64,000 bases of DNA, taken from Acetohalobium arabaticum DSM 5501. GTDB taxonomy: Bacteria; Bacillota; Halanaerobiia; Halobacteroidales; Acetohalobiaceae. Positions within the stretch are counted from its first letter, which is position 1; every line of letters begins with the position of its first letter. A program made the position numbers and the translations under genes. Location: the NCBI RefSeq assembly GCF_000144695.1, contig NC_014378.1, forward strand, positions 2,008,043 to 2,072,042, given 5' to 3'. Of this stretch, positions 34,021 to 42,634 are shown in pieces. The notes below the pieces were generated by a model that searched no databases, was not told the origin of the DNA, and saw only the letters and a program-made list of their open reading frames with translations.

Positions 34021-37000
34021 TTATAACTTTTTCATTAACTCTACTTCATAATCTGCACCTATCGCTTCAAATATATCTAAAGCCTGTTGTGCGTACTTAC
34101 GATAATCTAAATCCAATCTATCACTAAAGACCTCTCTTAATTGATTATCATTATTCATCTGTTTAGCAATTTCCGCCTTACTTCGTAGTAAAATCCCAGC
34201 CCAATATCGTTTATAACATTGTTCTATAATTGCATCACTATTTACTATATAATCATAAGCTTCTTTATAACTTCCTGTTTGAATGGAAAGCAAAGCCATA
34301 AAACTATTAGCAATAACTGAATAACCCCATATAGTCCGTAGTTGTTGAAATATCTTTAATGACTGAAAAAAGTAATTCTGTGCTTTTTTATAATTCTCTA
34401 ATTTATAAAACATCTGACCAGCATTAACATAAAAAATACCTACTCCACTAAGAATATCTTGATTTTCACAAAGATCAATGCTATGTTGATAAAAATTAAT
34501 TGCTTGCTCAAATTCTCCTTGATATCTCTTCACTTCACCCAAATAATTATAGACTGTTGCAATTCCCAAAGTATACTTCTTCCGCACAGTTTCAGCTTCC
34601 TTAAATACATCTAATGCTTGATTAAATAATTCTTCTGCTTTACTATACTGTCGTTGATAAAGCCGAACAATTCCTAAAAATCTTAAAGCAATTCCTTCTT
34701 TTACATTTGCCTTCTGTTTTTTAGCCAGATCATACATCTCAACTGCATTTTTTTCAATTAAATTAGTATTTTCTTTTTGAATACCTAAACTCGCCATTTT
34801 TTCATAAGCTTCTAATAAAATTCCATAATCATTGATCAACTTTGCCTCATTAATTAATTTTTCTATTTGATCAATGGCAGCCTCATAATCACCCTGAGCA
34901 ATTAAAAAATGAGACTGTAAATTCAAAAACTTAACTTCCATTTTTCGTAATTCAAAACTATTATCAGATTTCCATTCTATTTCTTTTAATAAATCTTCTA
35001 CTTTAGATAGATAATACTGCGGCCATTCTTGATTAAATGATAAGATATTATCTTTAGCTAACCTTCGATCACTTATAATTGGAAAGAGCTCATGTGTATA
35101 ATAAAAATACATTTCTGCTTCTTTTATCAAGTACGTTAAATGTTTAAACTTGTCGCCAGCCTGTGAATAATGATGAATTAACTTGGAATAGTAATTTCTA
35201 CTCCTTGCTGTTTCCTGCAACTGTTCCTCAAAAAATTGAGCAATTCGCCTATGTAAAAGACGAACTCTAGATCTAGACTGTTGTTCATAGATAAACTCAC
35301 GTAATTTAGAATGAGTAAAACGATAAGTAAGACCTTCTCTTTGATTAACTGACAATTCTTCAATTAAATAATAATTCTGTAGTTCTTCTAGAATTTCTAT
35401 TAGCTCCAAATCATTCTTATCACTAATAGCCGCCAATAACTCATAACTGAAGTTATCAAAACAGATAGAAGCAAGTCGTAAAATCTTCTGTGCTTCTTTT
35501 GAAACTGATAAAACACGATTCCGCAAGATATTCTTACTCTTTACGGTTAATAAATTAGCTAAGGCTTCTTCTTTACCGTCCTCTGCTAAAAGGTTAAGCA
35601 ATTCTACTAAGAAGAAAATATTGCCCTCAGTTTCTTGGTGAATCTTAATTAATAAATCTTTTGAAAATTGATAATCAGGTAGAGTCTTTTGGGCAAAATC
35701 TTTGACTTCAGATAAATTTAATCTATTTAAGGTTATTTCTGTAAGTAAATCATGTCTTTTTAAATCAGCAAAAAACTCTTCCACCCTTTCTCTACGCTGA
35801 TTGCGGGAAGTAGCTAAAACTAAAATATTATTATTTTCGTTCTCTCTAATTAAATTTCTCAATAAGAGTAGACTTCTATCATCACACCACTGTAGATCTT
35901 CAAAAACAAGAACCAATTTCTGCTCCTTAGCAATTTCAGACACTAAAAACAGAAGGGCTTCTACTGCAGACTGGTATTGAATCGAATCACAATTAACCAA
36001 TTCATCCAGTGCAGACTCATCATCTTCAGTTAAAATCGAAGGAAACAAGAAGGATATAGCCCTCTTCCACAGTGGAGGTAAATCTATATTAGCAAGATTA
36101 ATCTGTTCTTTTAATTGCTGTAAAATATTCTTCCAGGGCTTAAAGATATACCGCTCTTCTGCTTGATAACAGTTAGTTTTCACTACTAAACAGTTCTCAA
36201 GTCTAACTGAAGCTAATGCCTGCCGGACCAATTCAGTCTTCCCAATACCTGCTTCTCCAAATACAAAACAAGAGTGGTTTTGAGCCCCAGCAGTAAACCG
36301 ATAAAGAAGATTCATTACTGCTTCTAATTCTTCTTCCCTACCTATAAACTCCTTATCAATTGAATTATCTTCTTCTATATTAGCCGAGATATTCTCTTTA
36401 ATATTCTGTAACAGTTCAACCGTCTTTTTATCAGGGGTAATACCTAATTTTGTCTCCAGTTGGTCCTCCAATAATTTATAAGTTTCAATCGCTTTAGCGA
36501 TATTTCCCTGTTCAGAATAAAACTCCATTAAATCTCGATAAGCTATTTCATCAAATTCATTCACCTCAAGTAAGGTTTCCAAATAGGAAATACCCTGCTG
36601 GAGCTGACCTGCTGCTTTGCATTCCTTAATCTGCTGCTTCAATAATTTAATATATAGCTGTTCACAATAATTCATCTGTTCAAAAACCCAATCATTAAAC
36701 TCTGAAGCATTCTTAACTAAAAAATCATTTAAAAATTCACCTTCATAAAGTTTAATTGAACTTGCATCTTTGTTAGCTAAAAATTCATCCAAATCTAACT
36801 GCAAATCACAGTTATCATCAAGAGTAACAATAAAACGATCAGGAGTCTCAATCACCTGGTCCCCGACTGTCTTCTTTAATTGGTATAAAGCATTACGTAA
36901 ATTCTTCTTTGCCTTACTTTCTTCCATATCCCCCCACAATAGAGAAGCTAACTTATTCCTTCTGGTCTTCTTTTTAACCACTAGATAATAAAGCAGAGCT

Positions 37001-37086
37001 TCAACCTTTTTATAAGGAAAATCAATCGGCTTTCCATCCAATTCTACCACCGGTGTCCCTAATACAGTTACTTCTAATTTCGGCAT
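34021..37086 (-). CDS. SARP-type transcriptional activator with AAA ATPase and TPR domains
   Basis: 1021 residues. An OmpR-like winged helix (about 1-95; KKVEALLYYLVVKKKTRRNK, then LASLLWGDMEESKAKKNLRN) and a bacterial transcriptional activation domain (about 100-240) define the SARP class. An AAA/STAND ATPase follows, with P-loop FGEAGIGKTEL near 277-287 and Walker B LVLVFEDLQWCDD. The last 350 residues are TPR repeats (for example AEELFNQALDVFKEA, AINFYQHSIDLCEN). It sits between hutH/yfcC and hutI, in the same direction. SARPs bind heptamer repeats 11 bp apart placed 8 bp before the -10, exactly what three hut promoters show, so it is the likely hut activator, with histidine or urocanate perhaps sensed by the C-terminal part. 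Confidence 0.88.
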   Translation of the reverse strand: MPKLEVTVLGTPVVELDGKPIDFPYKKVEALLYYLVVKKKTRRNKLASLLWGDMEESKAKKNLRNALYQLKKTVGDQVIETPDRFIVTLDDNCDLQLDLDEFLANKDASSIKLYEGEFLNDFLVKNASEFNDWVFEQMNYCEQLYIKLLKQQIKECKAAGQLQQGISYLETLLEVNEFDEIAYRDLMEFYSEQGNIAKAIETYKLLEDQLETKLGITPDKKTVELLQNIKENISANIEEDNSIDKEFIGREEELEAVMNLLYRFTAGAQNHSCFVFGEAGIGKTELVRQALASVRLENCLVVKTNCYQAEERYIFKPWKNILQQLKEQINLANIDLPPLWKRAISFLFPSILTEDDESALDELVNCDSIQYQSAVEALLFLVSEIAKEQKLVLVFEDLQWCDDRSLLLLRNLIRENENNNILVLATSRNQRRERVEEFFADLKRHDLLTEITLNRLNLSEVKDFAQKTLPDYQFSKDLLIKIHQETEGNIFFLVELLNLLAEDGKEEALANLLTVKSKNILRNRVLSVSKEAQKILRLASICFDNFSYELLAAISDKNDLELIEILEELQNYYLIEELSVNQREGLTYRFTHSKLREFIYEQQSRSRVRLLHRRIAQFFEEQLQETARSRNYYSKLIHHYSQAGDKFKHLTYLIKEAEMYFYYTHELFPIISDRRLAKDNILSFNQEWPQYYLSKVEDLLKEIEWKSDNSFELRKMEVKFLNLQSHFLIAQGDYEAAIDQIEKLINEAKLINDYGILLEAYEKMASLGIQKENTNLIEKNAVEMYDLAKKQKANVKEGIALRFLGIVRLYQRQYSKAEELFNQALDVFKEAETVRKKYTLGIATVYNYLGEVKRYQGEFEQAINFYQHSIDLCENQDILSGVGIFYVNAGQMFYKLENYKKAQNYFFQSLKIFQQLRTIWGYSVIANSFMALLSIQTGSYKEAYDYIVNSDAIIEQCYKRYWAGILLRSKAEIAKQMNNDNQLREVFSDRLDLDYRKYAQQALDIFEAIGADYEVELMKKL

Positions 37087-37165
37087 AGTCTCCCCCCTAT
37101 TGGAAAGCCAAAATTATTACTAAAAACTTGAGACTCCCATAAAAATAATTGCTTTAAAAATAATG

Positions 37166-38410
37166 CTAGTTAACTACTACTTCTCCAGCTTTAACCACCT
37201 TATCAACACTATTAACTCCAATATGATAGGCTAAATGAGTATAAGATGGAGCATCCAAGATTACTACATCGCCTCTTTTGCCTACTTCCAGACTGCCGAC
37301 CTGCTCAGCTCTATCGACTGCTGCTGCACCATTAATAGTTAAAGCCGTTACAGCCTCCTCAATAGTTAACTCCATATATAATGTAGCCAGTGCAAATAAA
37401 AGTGGAATCGATTCTGAATAACAGCTGCCTGGATTGAGGTCAGTAGCCAAAGCTACTGACATTCCATTATCAATCATATATCTACCTCGAGCATACTCTT
37501 CTTTTAGACTGAAAGCTGTAATCGGTAGTAAAGTTCCTACAACTTTTCCCTCAGCCATCCGTTCAATACCACAATCCGATGCCTTGAGTAGATGATCAGC
37601 CGAAACAGCCCCTATCTCAGCAGCCAGTTCTGCACCACCTATCTGTGCAATCTCATCAGCATGGAGCTTGGACTTAAGACCTAACTTCTGTCCGGCCAAT
37701 AGAATTTTACGGGCCTCCTTTACTGAAAAGATGCCCTGATCACAGAATACATCACAGAAATCAACAGCTGTTTCCTTAACTACTACCGGCATAACCTCTT
37801 CTATTAAGTAATCGATGAAATCAGCCGAACGGTCTTCATATTCAGCAGGGATGGCATGGGCACCTAAAAAAGTTGAAACAATATCTACAGCATGTTCATG
37901 ATTAAGCTCCTCCATTACCTTAAGCTGCTTCAACTCAGTCTCCAGATCAAGACCATAACCGCTCTTTCCTTCAACAGTAGTTATTCCAAAGGAAAGCATA
38001 GAATCAAGCCGGTTCTGGGCATCTTCCTTTAAATCTGCTGGGGAAGCCTGACGAGTAGATTCTACTGAGTTAACAATTCCGCCGCCGCGTTCCATTATCT
38101 CAGTATAAGGCATACCCTGCAGCCGCCAATTAAATTCATCAGCCCGATATCCACCAAAAACAAAGTGAGTATGGGAATCGATGAATCCAGGCAGTACCGC
38201 CTGCCCAGAAGCATCGATAACTTCAAACTCCGCTTCATCTATTTCTGATATTATCTCCTTGGTCTTCCCCACCTGAGTAATAATACCGTCCTCAATTCTT
38301 AATGCTCCATCGGTAATGATCTCCAATTCATTCATTTTAGCTCCAGTCTTTGGAGCCCGGCCTTTACAGGTTACTAATTCTTTAGCATTCTTAATTAATA
38401 GCTTAGACAT
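37166..38410 (-). CDS. hutI: Imidazolonepropionase
   Basis: 414 residues of the amidohydrolase superfamily. It opens the imidazolone ring to give N-formimidoyl-glutamate. Metal-site motifs are present: IDSHTHFVFGG, FLGAHAIPAEY, LHADEI, SADHLLKAS and ATDLNPGSCYSESIPLL. It ends one base inside the formimidoyltransferase gene order, with the latter's stop overlapping this start, so the two are coupled. Confidence 0.96.
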   Translation of the reverse strand: MSKLLIKNAKELVTCKGRAPKTGAKMNELEIITDGALRIEDGIITQVGKTKEIISEIDEAEFEVIDASGQAVLPGFIDSHTHFVFGGYRADEFNWRLQGMPYTEIMERGGGIVNSVESTRQASPADLKEDAQNRLDSMLSFGITTVEGKSGYGLDLETELKQLKVMEELNHEHAVDIVSTFLGAHAIPAEYEDRSADFIDYLIEEVMPVVVKETAVDFCDVFCDQGIFSVKEARKILLAGQKLGLKSKLHADEIAQIGGAELAAEIGAVSADHLLKASDCGIERMAEGKVVGTLLPITAFSLKEEYARGRYMIDNGMSVALATDLNPGSCYSESIPLLFALATLYMELTIEEAVTALTINGAAAVDRAEQVGSLEVGKRGDVVILDAPSYTHLAYHIGVNSVDKVVKAGEVVVN

Positions 38411-39312
38411 TATAGCTCCTCCAATAGTCTATTTTCCATAATCTGATCACCAGAAAAATCTTCAACTCCTAAGTAGTATTCAGCAACATCGAATAATGCC
38501 TGAGCCGGCAGAAGTCCAATTAGTTCACTACCAATAACATCGACGCCGTAACGCTCAGCCTCGAACTTAACCATTTCATAAGACTGATAGAGAGCAGTCT
38601 TAGTATAATCAGTCATATTCATTGATACCTGTGTAATACCGCGTTCATTCAAATCAATTCCAATTGCTTTACAGTACCGCAGTCCGCCGCCCGAGTGGCG
38701 CACCTTGCGGGCAATCTCATTGGCAATCTCTAAATCATCAGTATCGAGATTAACATTAAAAGCAACTAACGGCATTCTAGCTCCTATTACTGATGCCCCT
38801 GCTGTAGAATGAAGTTCAGCCGGTCCATAATCCGGCTTCCATTCCGGCTGTTGAATCTTATCAGCAAAGCCTTCAAATTCTCCACGTCTAATATCGGCTA
38901 AGTTCTTTCTTTCTGGAGTAGTAGCTGCTTCCTCATAAAGATAGATAGGCAACTCCATCTTCTCAGATGCTTCCTGGGCCACCTCGTTAGCCAACTCCAC
39001 TGCTTCTTCCATAGTTACACCCCGAACTGGAGTAAAAGGAACTACATCTACTGCTCCCATGCGTGGATGCTCTCCCGCATGTTCATTCATATCTATTAAA
39101 TCAACAGCAATCTCCATTGCTTCTAATACTGATTTCTTCAAAGCATCTGGACTACCAATCATAGTTACTACTAATCTATTGTGATCCTTATCGGCCGAAT
39201 AATCCAGCAGTTTCACACCTGATATATCCTTAAAAGGCTGTACAATCTTTTCAATCTTTTCTTCATCCTGACCTTCACTAAAGTTAGGAATACATTCCAA
39301 TATCTGAGCCAT
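38410..39312 (-). CDS. ftcD: Glutamate formimidoyltransferase
   Basis: About 300 residues from ATG at 39312, with GGGGG 9 bases upstream (an in-frame TTG at 39318 is less well placed). It moves the formimidoyl group from N-formimidoyl-glutamate to tetrahydrofolate. Family traits: ILECIPNFSEG at the N-terminus, KLLDYSADKDHNRLVVTMIG, HPRMGAVDVVPFTPV and GARMPLVAFNVNLDT. In vertebrates this domain is fused with the cyclodeaminase; here the two are separate genes 136 bases apart. Confidence 0.94.
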   Translation of the reverse strand: MAQILECIPNFSEGQDEEKIEKIVQPFKDISGVKLLDYSADKDHNRLVVTMIGSPDALKKSVLEAMEIAVDLIDMNEHAGEHPRMGAVDVVPFTPVRGVTMEEAVELANEVAQEASEKMELPIYLYEEAATTPERKNLADIRRGEFEGFADKIQQPEWKPDYGPAELHSTAGASVIGARMPLVAFNVNLDTDDLEIANEIARKVRHSGGGLRYCKAIGIDLNERGITQVSMNMTDYTKTALYQSYEMVKFEAERYGVDVIGSELIGLLPAQALFDVAEYYLGVEDFSGDQIMENRLLEEL

Positions 39313-39448
39313 AATCAATATCCCCCTTCTAATCTAGTTATAATTAACACCTTTTGAATAAATTATCAATATTTCGTGTTTTTTGTCGTTATATGTTTAT
39401 AATATCACAATTTAATTCTGATATCTATTAAGATTAATTACCATTTTC

Positions 39449-40057
39449 TTAGCCCAAAATCCTCTCTTCAGCAATCCTTTCAATCTCAGCTGCTAATTCT
39501 TCTGCTTCTGCTAATATCTCTTCTGACTTATCCTTCAATTCTCCAGCATCAGCTTCATCAGTTAAGGATTCAGCATTGATTAACACATTATATCGGCCGC
39601 CTTTAACAGCATCCAAGGCCAACAGACCTGCTACTCCTGCATCAGAAACAGCATTAGCATTGCCTTCTCTAACTACTTTTACAGCAATCTTAAGCAGCTC
39701 CAATCCCAGCTTCATCGTTTCTAAGGGAGTTATTGCTGCCTCCTTCATTGCTTCTTGAATTGCTCTGCTGCGCTTTTCCTGCTCTTCTTCAGTCTCTTTA
39801 GGAAGCTTAAAGGCAGCCATCACTTGATCAAAGCTTTCAGAATCTTCATCAATCAGCTCTAAAGCTTCAATCTGTAGTTCTTCTAATTCTGCAGTATCAT
39901 GATCCAAATCATTTTCTTTAGTTAATCTGATCACCATAGCAATTAAACTGGCACTCAGTGAGCCGCATAACCCGGCTACACTACCTCCGCCAGGAGTAGC
40001 AGCATCACTGGCTAACTCTGCTGTAAACTCATCAATACTATAATCGGCAAAACTCAT
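39449..40057 (-). CDS. fchA: Formimidoyltetrahydrofolate cyclodeaminase
   Basis: 202 residues. All-helical cyclodeaminase that converts 5-formimidoyl-tetrahydrofolate to 5,10-methenyl-tetrahydrofolate and ammonia. Motifs: STATPGGGSVAG-like segment ASDAATPGGGSVAGLCGSLS, a kinase-like insert-free core and GNANAVSDAGVAGLLAL. It sits 33 bases after hutU. Together with the formimidoyltransferase it sends the one-carbon unit of histidine into folate metabolism. Confidence 0.94.
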   Translation of the reverse strand: MSFADYSIDEFTAELASDAATPGGGSVAGLCGSLSASLIAMVIRLTKENDLDHDTAELEELQIEALELIDEDSESFDQVMAAFKLPKETEEEQEKRSRAIQEAMKEAAITPLETMKLGLELLKIAVKVVREGNANAVSDAGVAGLLALDAVKGGRYNVLINAESLTDEADAGELKDKSEEILAEAEELAAEIERIAEERILG

Positions 40058-40090
40058 ATCTTTATCCTCCTTATAATTTATTATTTGCTA

Positions 40091-42118
40091 CTAATTCTGC
40101 TCCTTTAAAGAATTAGCAACAGTATCCTCTACTAATCCTTCCTCAGGCTGATAAGGAAGTGTTGCATGGCCTTTAGCTCCATGTTCTTTATTCCAGTCCA
40201 TCATTGTCTCAATTGCATTTTCATTTCTCGCCCAGGCTCTACGTGCTACACCGCTGTGAACATCCCAATCAAGGGCTGACTTAATAATTTCATCTACCCG
40301 CTTACTGCCGTCAAGTACTAAACCGAATCCACCGTTAAAGGCTTTACCAATTCCAACACCGCCGCCGTTACTCTCTACAGCTAATGTCATACCGCGAGCA
40401 CAGTTACCAGCAAAACAGTGAACGGACATTTCAGCCATAATATTACTACCATCTTTAATATTAGCAGTTTCTCTAAATGGTGAGTCTGTACCGCTGACAT
40501 CATGGTGATCACGGCCTAACATAACAGGACCAATCTCACCTTCCCTTACTAATTCATTGAATTTAAGAGCAATCTCAACTCGACCTGGACCATCAGCATA
40601 TAGAATTCGGGCTTTAGAACCAACAACAAGCTCATTCTCCTCAGCATCAGCAATCCACTGATAATTATCATAATCCTGAGCTCTGCGATCAGGATCGATA
40701 CATTCCATAGCAGCCTGATCTGTCTTTCTTAAATCTTCATCCTTACCGCTCAAGCAGACCCAGCGGAAAGGTCCATATCCGTAATCAAAACAGATCGGCC
40801 CCATAACATCTTCTACATAGGATGGGAAGATAAATCCTTGAGTAGGATCATCCTCATTCTTAGCTATCTCCTTAACTCCAGCATCATAAACTGCCTTCAT
40901 AAAGCTGTTACCGTAATCAAAGAAGTAAGCACCGCGGTCTACAAGCTTTTTAATCAAACTATAATGCTTCCTTAATGACTTATCAACTTCTTTTCTGAAC
41001 TCTTCAGGCTTATTATTTAGTAGCTCACGTCCCTCTTCAAATGTAAAACCAACAGGGTTATAGCCTCCAGTATAAGGCTCATGGCAGGAAGTCTGATCAG
41101 ATAAAAGATCGACTTCAATATCATTCTCTACTACATAATCCAATAAATCAACAACATTACCGTGATAAGCTATAGATACAGCTTCACCGCTCTGTTGATA
41201 CTCTGCTACCCAGTCAAAGATCTCATCTAAGTCATCAGAAATCTTGCTTAACCAGCCCTGCTCATGTCTAGTCTCAATTCTGGATTCATCAACTTCAGCA
41301 ATTACACCGATACCACCGGCAATCTCAACTGCCTTAGCCTGGGCACCGCTCATACCTCCTAAACCGGAAGTAATATATAACTGTCCAGATAGATCCTCAT
41401 CTAAATCATTATCCAAAAACTTACGTCCGGCATTAAGTAAAGTATTATAGGTACCGTGAACGATTCCTTGCGGTCCGATATACATCCAGCCTCCAGCTGT
41501 CATCTGACCATAGTTGGCTACACCTAAAGCAGCAGCCTTATTGAAGTTCTCTAAATTATCATACATACCCACCATTAAGCCATTAGTCGAAATTACACGT
41601 GGCGCTTCAGGCTTAGATGGGAATAGACCTAAAGGATGGCCGGACTGGACTACCAATGTCTGATCCTGAGTCATCTCCTGTAGATACTTCTTAATTAGTC
41701 GATACTGCATCCAGTTCTGACAAACCTGGCCTGTCTCTCCATAGGTTACTAATTCATAAGGATATAGGGCTACATCGAAGTCCAGATTATTATCGATCAT
41801 TAACTGTAAAGCCTTGCCTTCTAATGTCTTTCCCTTATACTCATGGATCGGCTTAGCCTTAATCTCACCCTCTGGACGATAGCGGTAACCATAGATTCGA
41901 CCATGTGTTAACAGCTCGTCCATAAATTCTGGTGCTAACTCTTCATGCAGCTTAGGCGGTATATACCGCAGAGCATTCTTTAAAGCAAGCTCCATCTCCT
42001 CCTGGCTTAGATTCAACTCCCGCCTTGGGGCCCGTCTAATTCCTTCTTTAAATTCAGTCTTTTCTGGCAATTCATCGGATAACTTAATCTTCATTGCCTT
42101 AGATACATCAAATTCCAT
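40091..42118 (-). CDS. hutU: Urocanate hydratase (long form)
   Basis: 675 residues, about 115 longer than the best-known 555-residue enzymes and like the long type of fermentative anaerobes. It adds water to urocanate using tightly bound NAD+. Motifs include QNWMQYRLIKKYLQEMTQDQ, TAGGWMYIGPQGIVHGTYNT, the NAD site GGMSGAQAKAVEIAGG, DQTSCHEPYTGGYNPVG, and GRDHHDVSGTDSPFRET. It is the first gene of the hutU-fchA-ftcD-hutI run and has the hut-type promoter 53 bases upstream. Confidence 0.96.
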   Translation of the reverse strand: MEFDVSKAMKIKLSDELPEKTEFKEGIRRAPRRELNLSQEEMELALKNALRYIPPKLHEELAPEFMDELLTHGRIYGYRYRPEGEIKAKPIHEYKGKTLEGKALQLMIDNNLDFDVALYPYELVTYGETGQVCQNWMQYRLIKKYLQEMTQDQTLVVQSGHPLGLFPSKPEAPRVISTNGLMVGMYDNLENFNKAAALGVANYGQMTAGGWMYIGPQGIVHGTYNTLLNAGRKFLDNDLDEDLSGQLYITSGLGGMSGAQAKAVEIAGGIGVIAEVDESRIETRHEQGWLSKISDDLDEIFDWVAEYQQSGEAVSIAYHGNVVDLLDYVVENDIEVDLLSDQTSCHEPYTGGYNPVGFTFEEGRELLNNKPEEFRKEVDKSLRKHYSLIKKLVDRGAYFFDYGNSFMKAVYDAGVKEIAKNEDDPTQGFIFPSYVEDVMGPICFDYGYGPFRWVCLSGKDEDLRKTDQAAMECIDPDRRAQDYDNYQWIADAEENELVVGSKARILYADGPGRVEIALKFNELVREGEIGPVMLGRDHHDVSGTDSPFRETANIKDGSNIMAEMSVHCFAGNCARGMTLAVESNGGGVGIGKAFNGGFGLVLDGSKRVDEIIKSALDWDVHSGVARRAWARNENAIETMMDWNKEHGAKGHATLPYQPEEGLVEDTVANSLKEQN

Positions 42119-42170
42119 ATTATAATCCTCCCTTATTATTTATCCTAATCAAATATTTATTTGCATCTTC

Positions 42171-42202
42171 ATTATATAGAGCTACCGTCAAAAAAGAGTC
42201 AA
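42171..42202 (-). promoter_or_regulatory. hutU promoter with SARP-type direct repeats
   Basis: Minus strand: TTGACT (42197-42202), TTGACG 11 bp later (42186-42191), 9 bases, then TATAAT (42171-42176). It is the cleanest of the four such promoters and expected to drive hutU, fchA, ftcD and hutI. Confidence 0.85.
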
Positions 42203-42273
42203 CATTGCTAAAATTCTGCTCTATTATTTTATAAATTTTATTTGATTCAAAATAAAACTGAGAAATTAAAATT

Positions 42274-42374
42274 TTATGTCGAGATTCCAATCCGTCTAAT
42301 ATTAACTGTTACCTTAATCTCTGTCTCGGCCTGCTTAAAATACTGCGGCCAATCTTCTACATTAAATTTTTTAG
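42274..42374 (-). pseudogene. gerAC: GerAC 3' fragment, separated by the IS605-type element
   Basis: The minus-strand frame PKKFNVEDWPQYFKQ to VTVNIRRIGIST and stop is the C-terminal end of a GerAC protein. Its missing upstream part is at 44081-45077 beyond the element. Removing 42375-44080 joins the two in frame (VKVKD followed by PKKFN). Confidence 0.85.
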
Positions 42375-42423
42375 GACAAAAAGTAAAGAACCCACCCTTA
42401 TTTATATGGGTGATGAATTTACT

Positions 42424-42458
42424 AACCTATTCTTTGATTCAATATTAAAGAATAGGTT
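42424..42458. repeat. Left-end palindrome of IS605-type copy B
   Basis: AACCTATTCTTT and its complement around 11 bases, 49 bases inside the left boundary; identical stem in copy A. Confidence 0.8.
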
Positions 42459-42559
42459 ATTTTTTGTTTAAATATTAACTATATGTAATTGTATTAAGCC
42501 TTGATATTATTGCTATCTAAGGCATTATATGATATACTATATATAAAAGGTGATAACAA

Positions 42560-42634
42560 TTGAGTAACCAAAATAATCTAATTCATATTGGAACATCTAT
42601 TTATAATGTTGGCTATCATAAGGAGGTGAACTAA
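42560..42634 (+). pseudogene. TnpA (Y1 transposase) remnant, 24 codons
   Basis: TTG at 42560 after AAAGGTGATAACAA; the frame ends SIYNVGYHKEVN and stop, directly before tnpB. Up to YH it looks like the beginning of an IS200-type TnpA. Conservation in both copies shows the deletion preceded their spread. It may still serve for translational coupling to tnpB, since its stop is next to the tnpB start. Confidence 0.5.

Noticed and set aside
42242-42448. A 68-residue plus-strand protein
   Set aside because: It lies antisense to the gerAC 3' fragment and crosses the element border.
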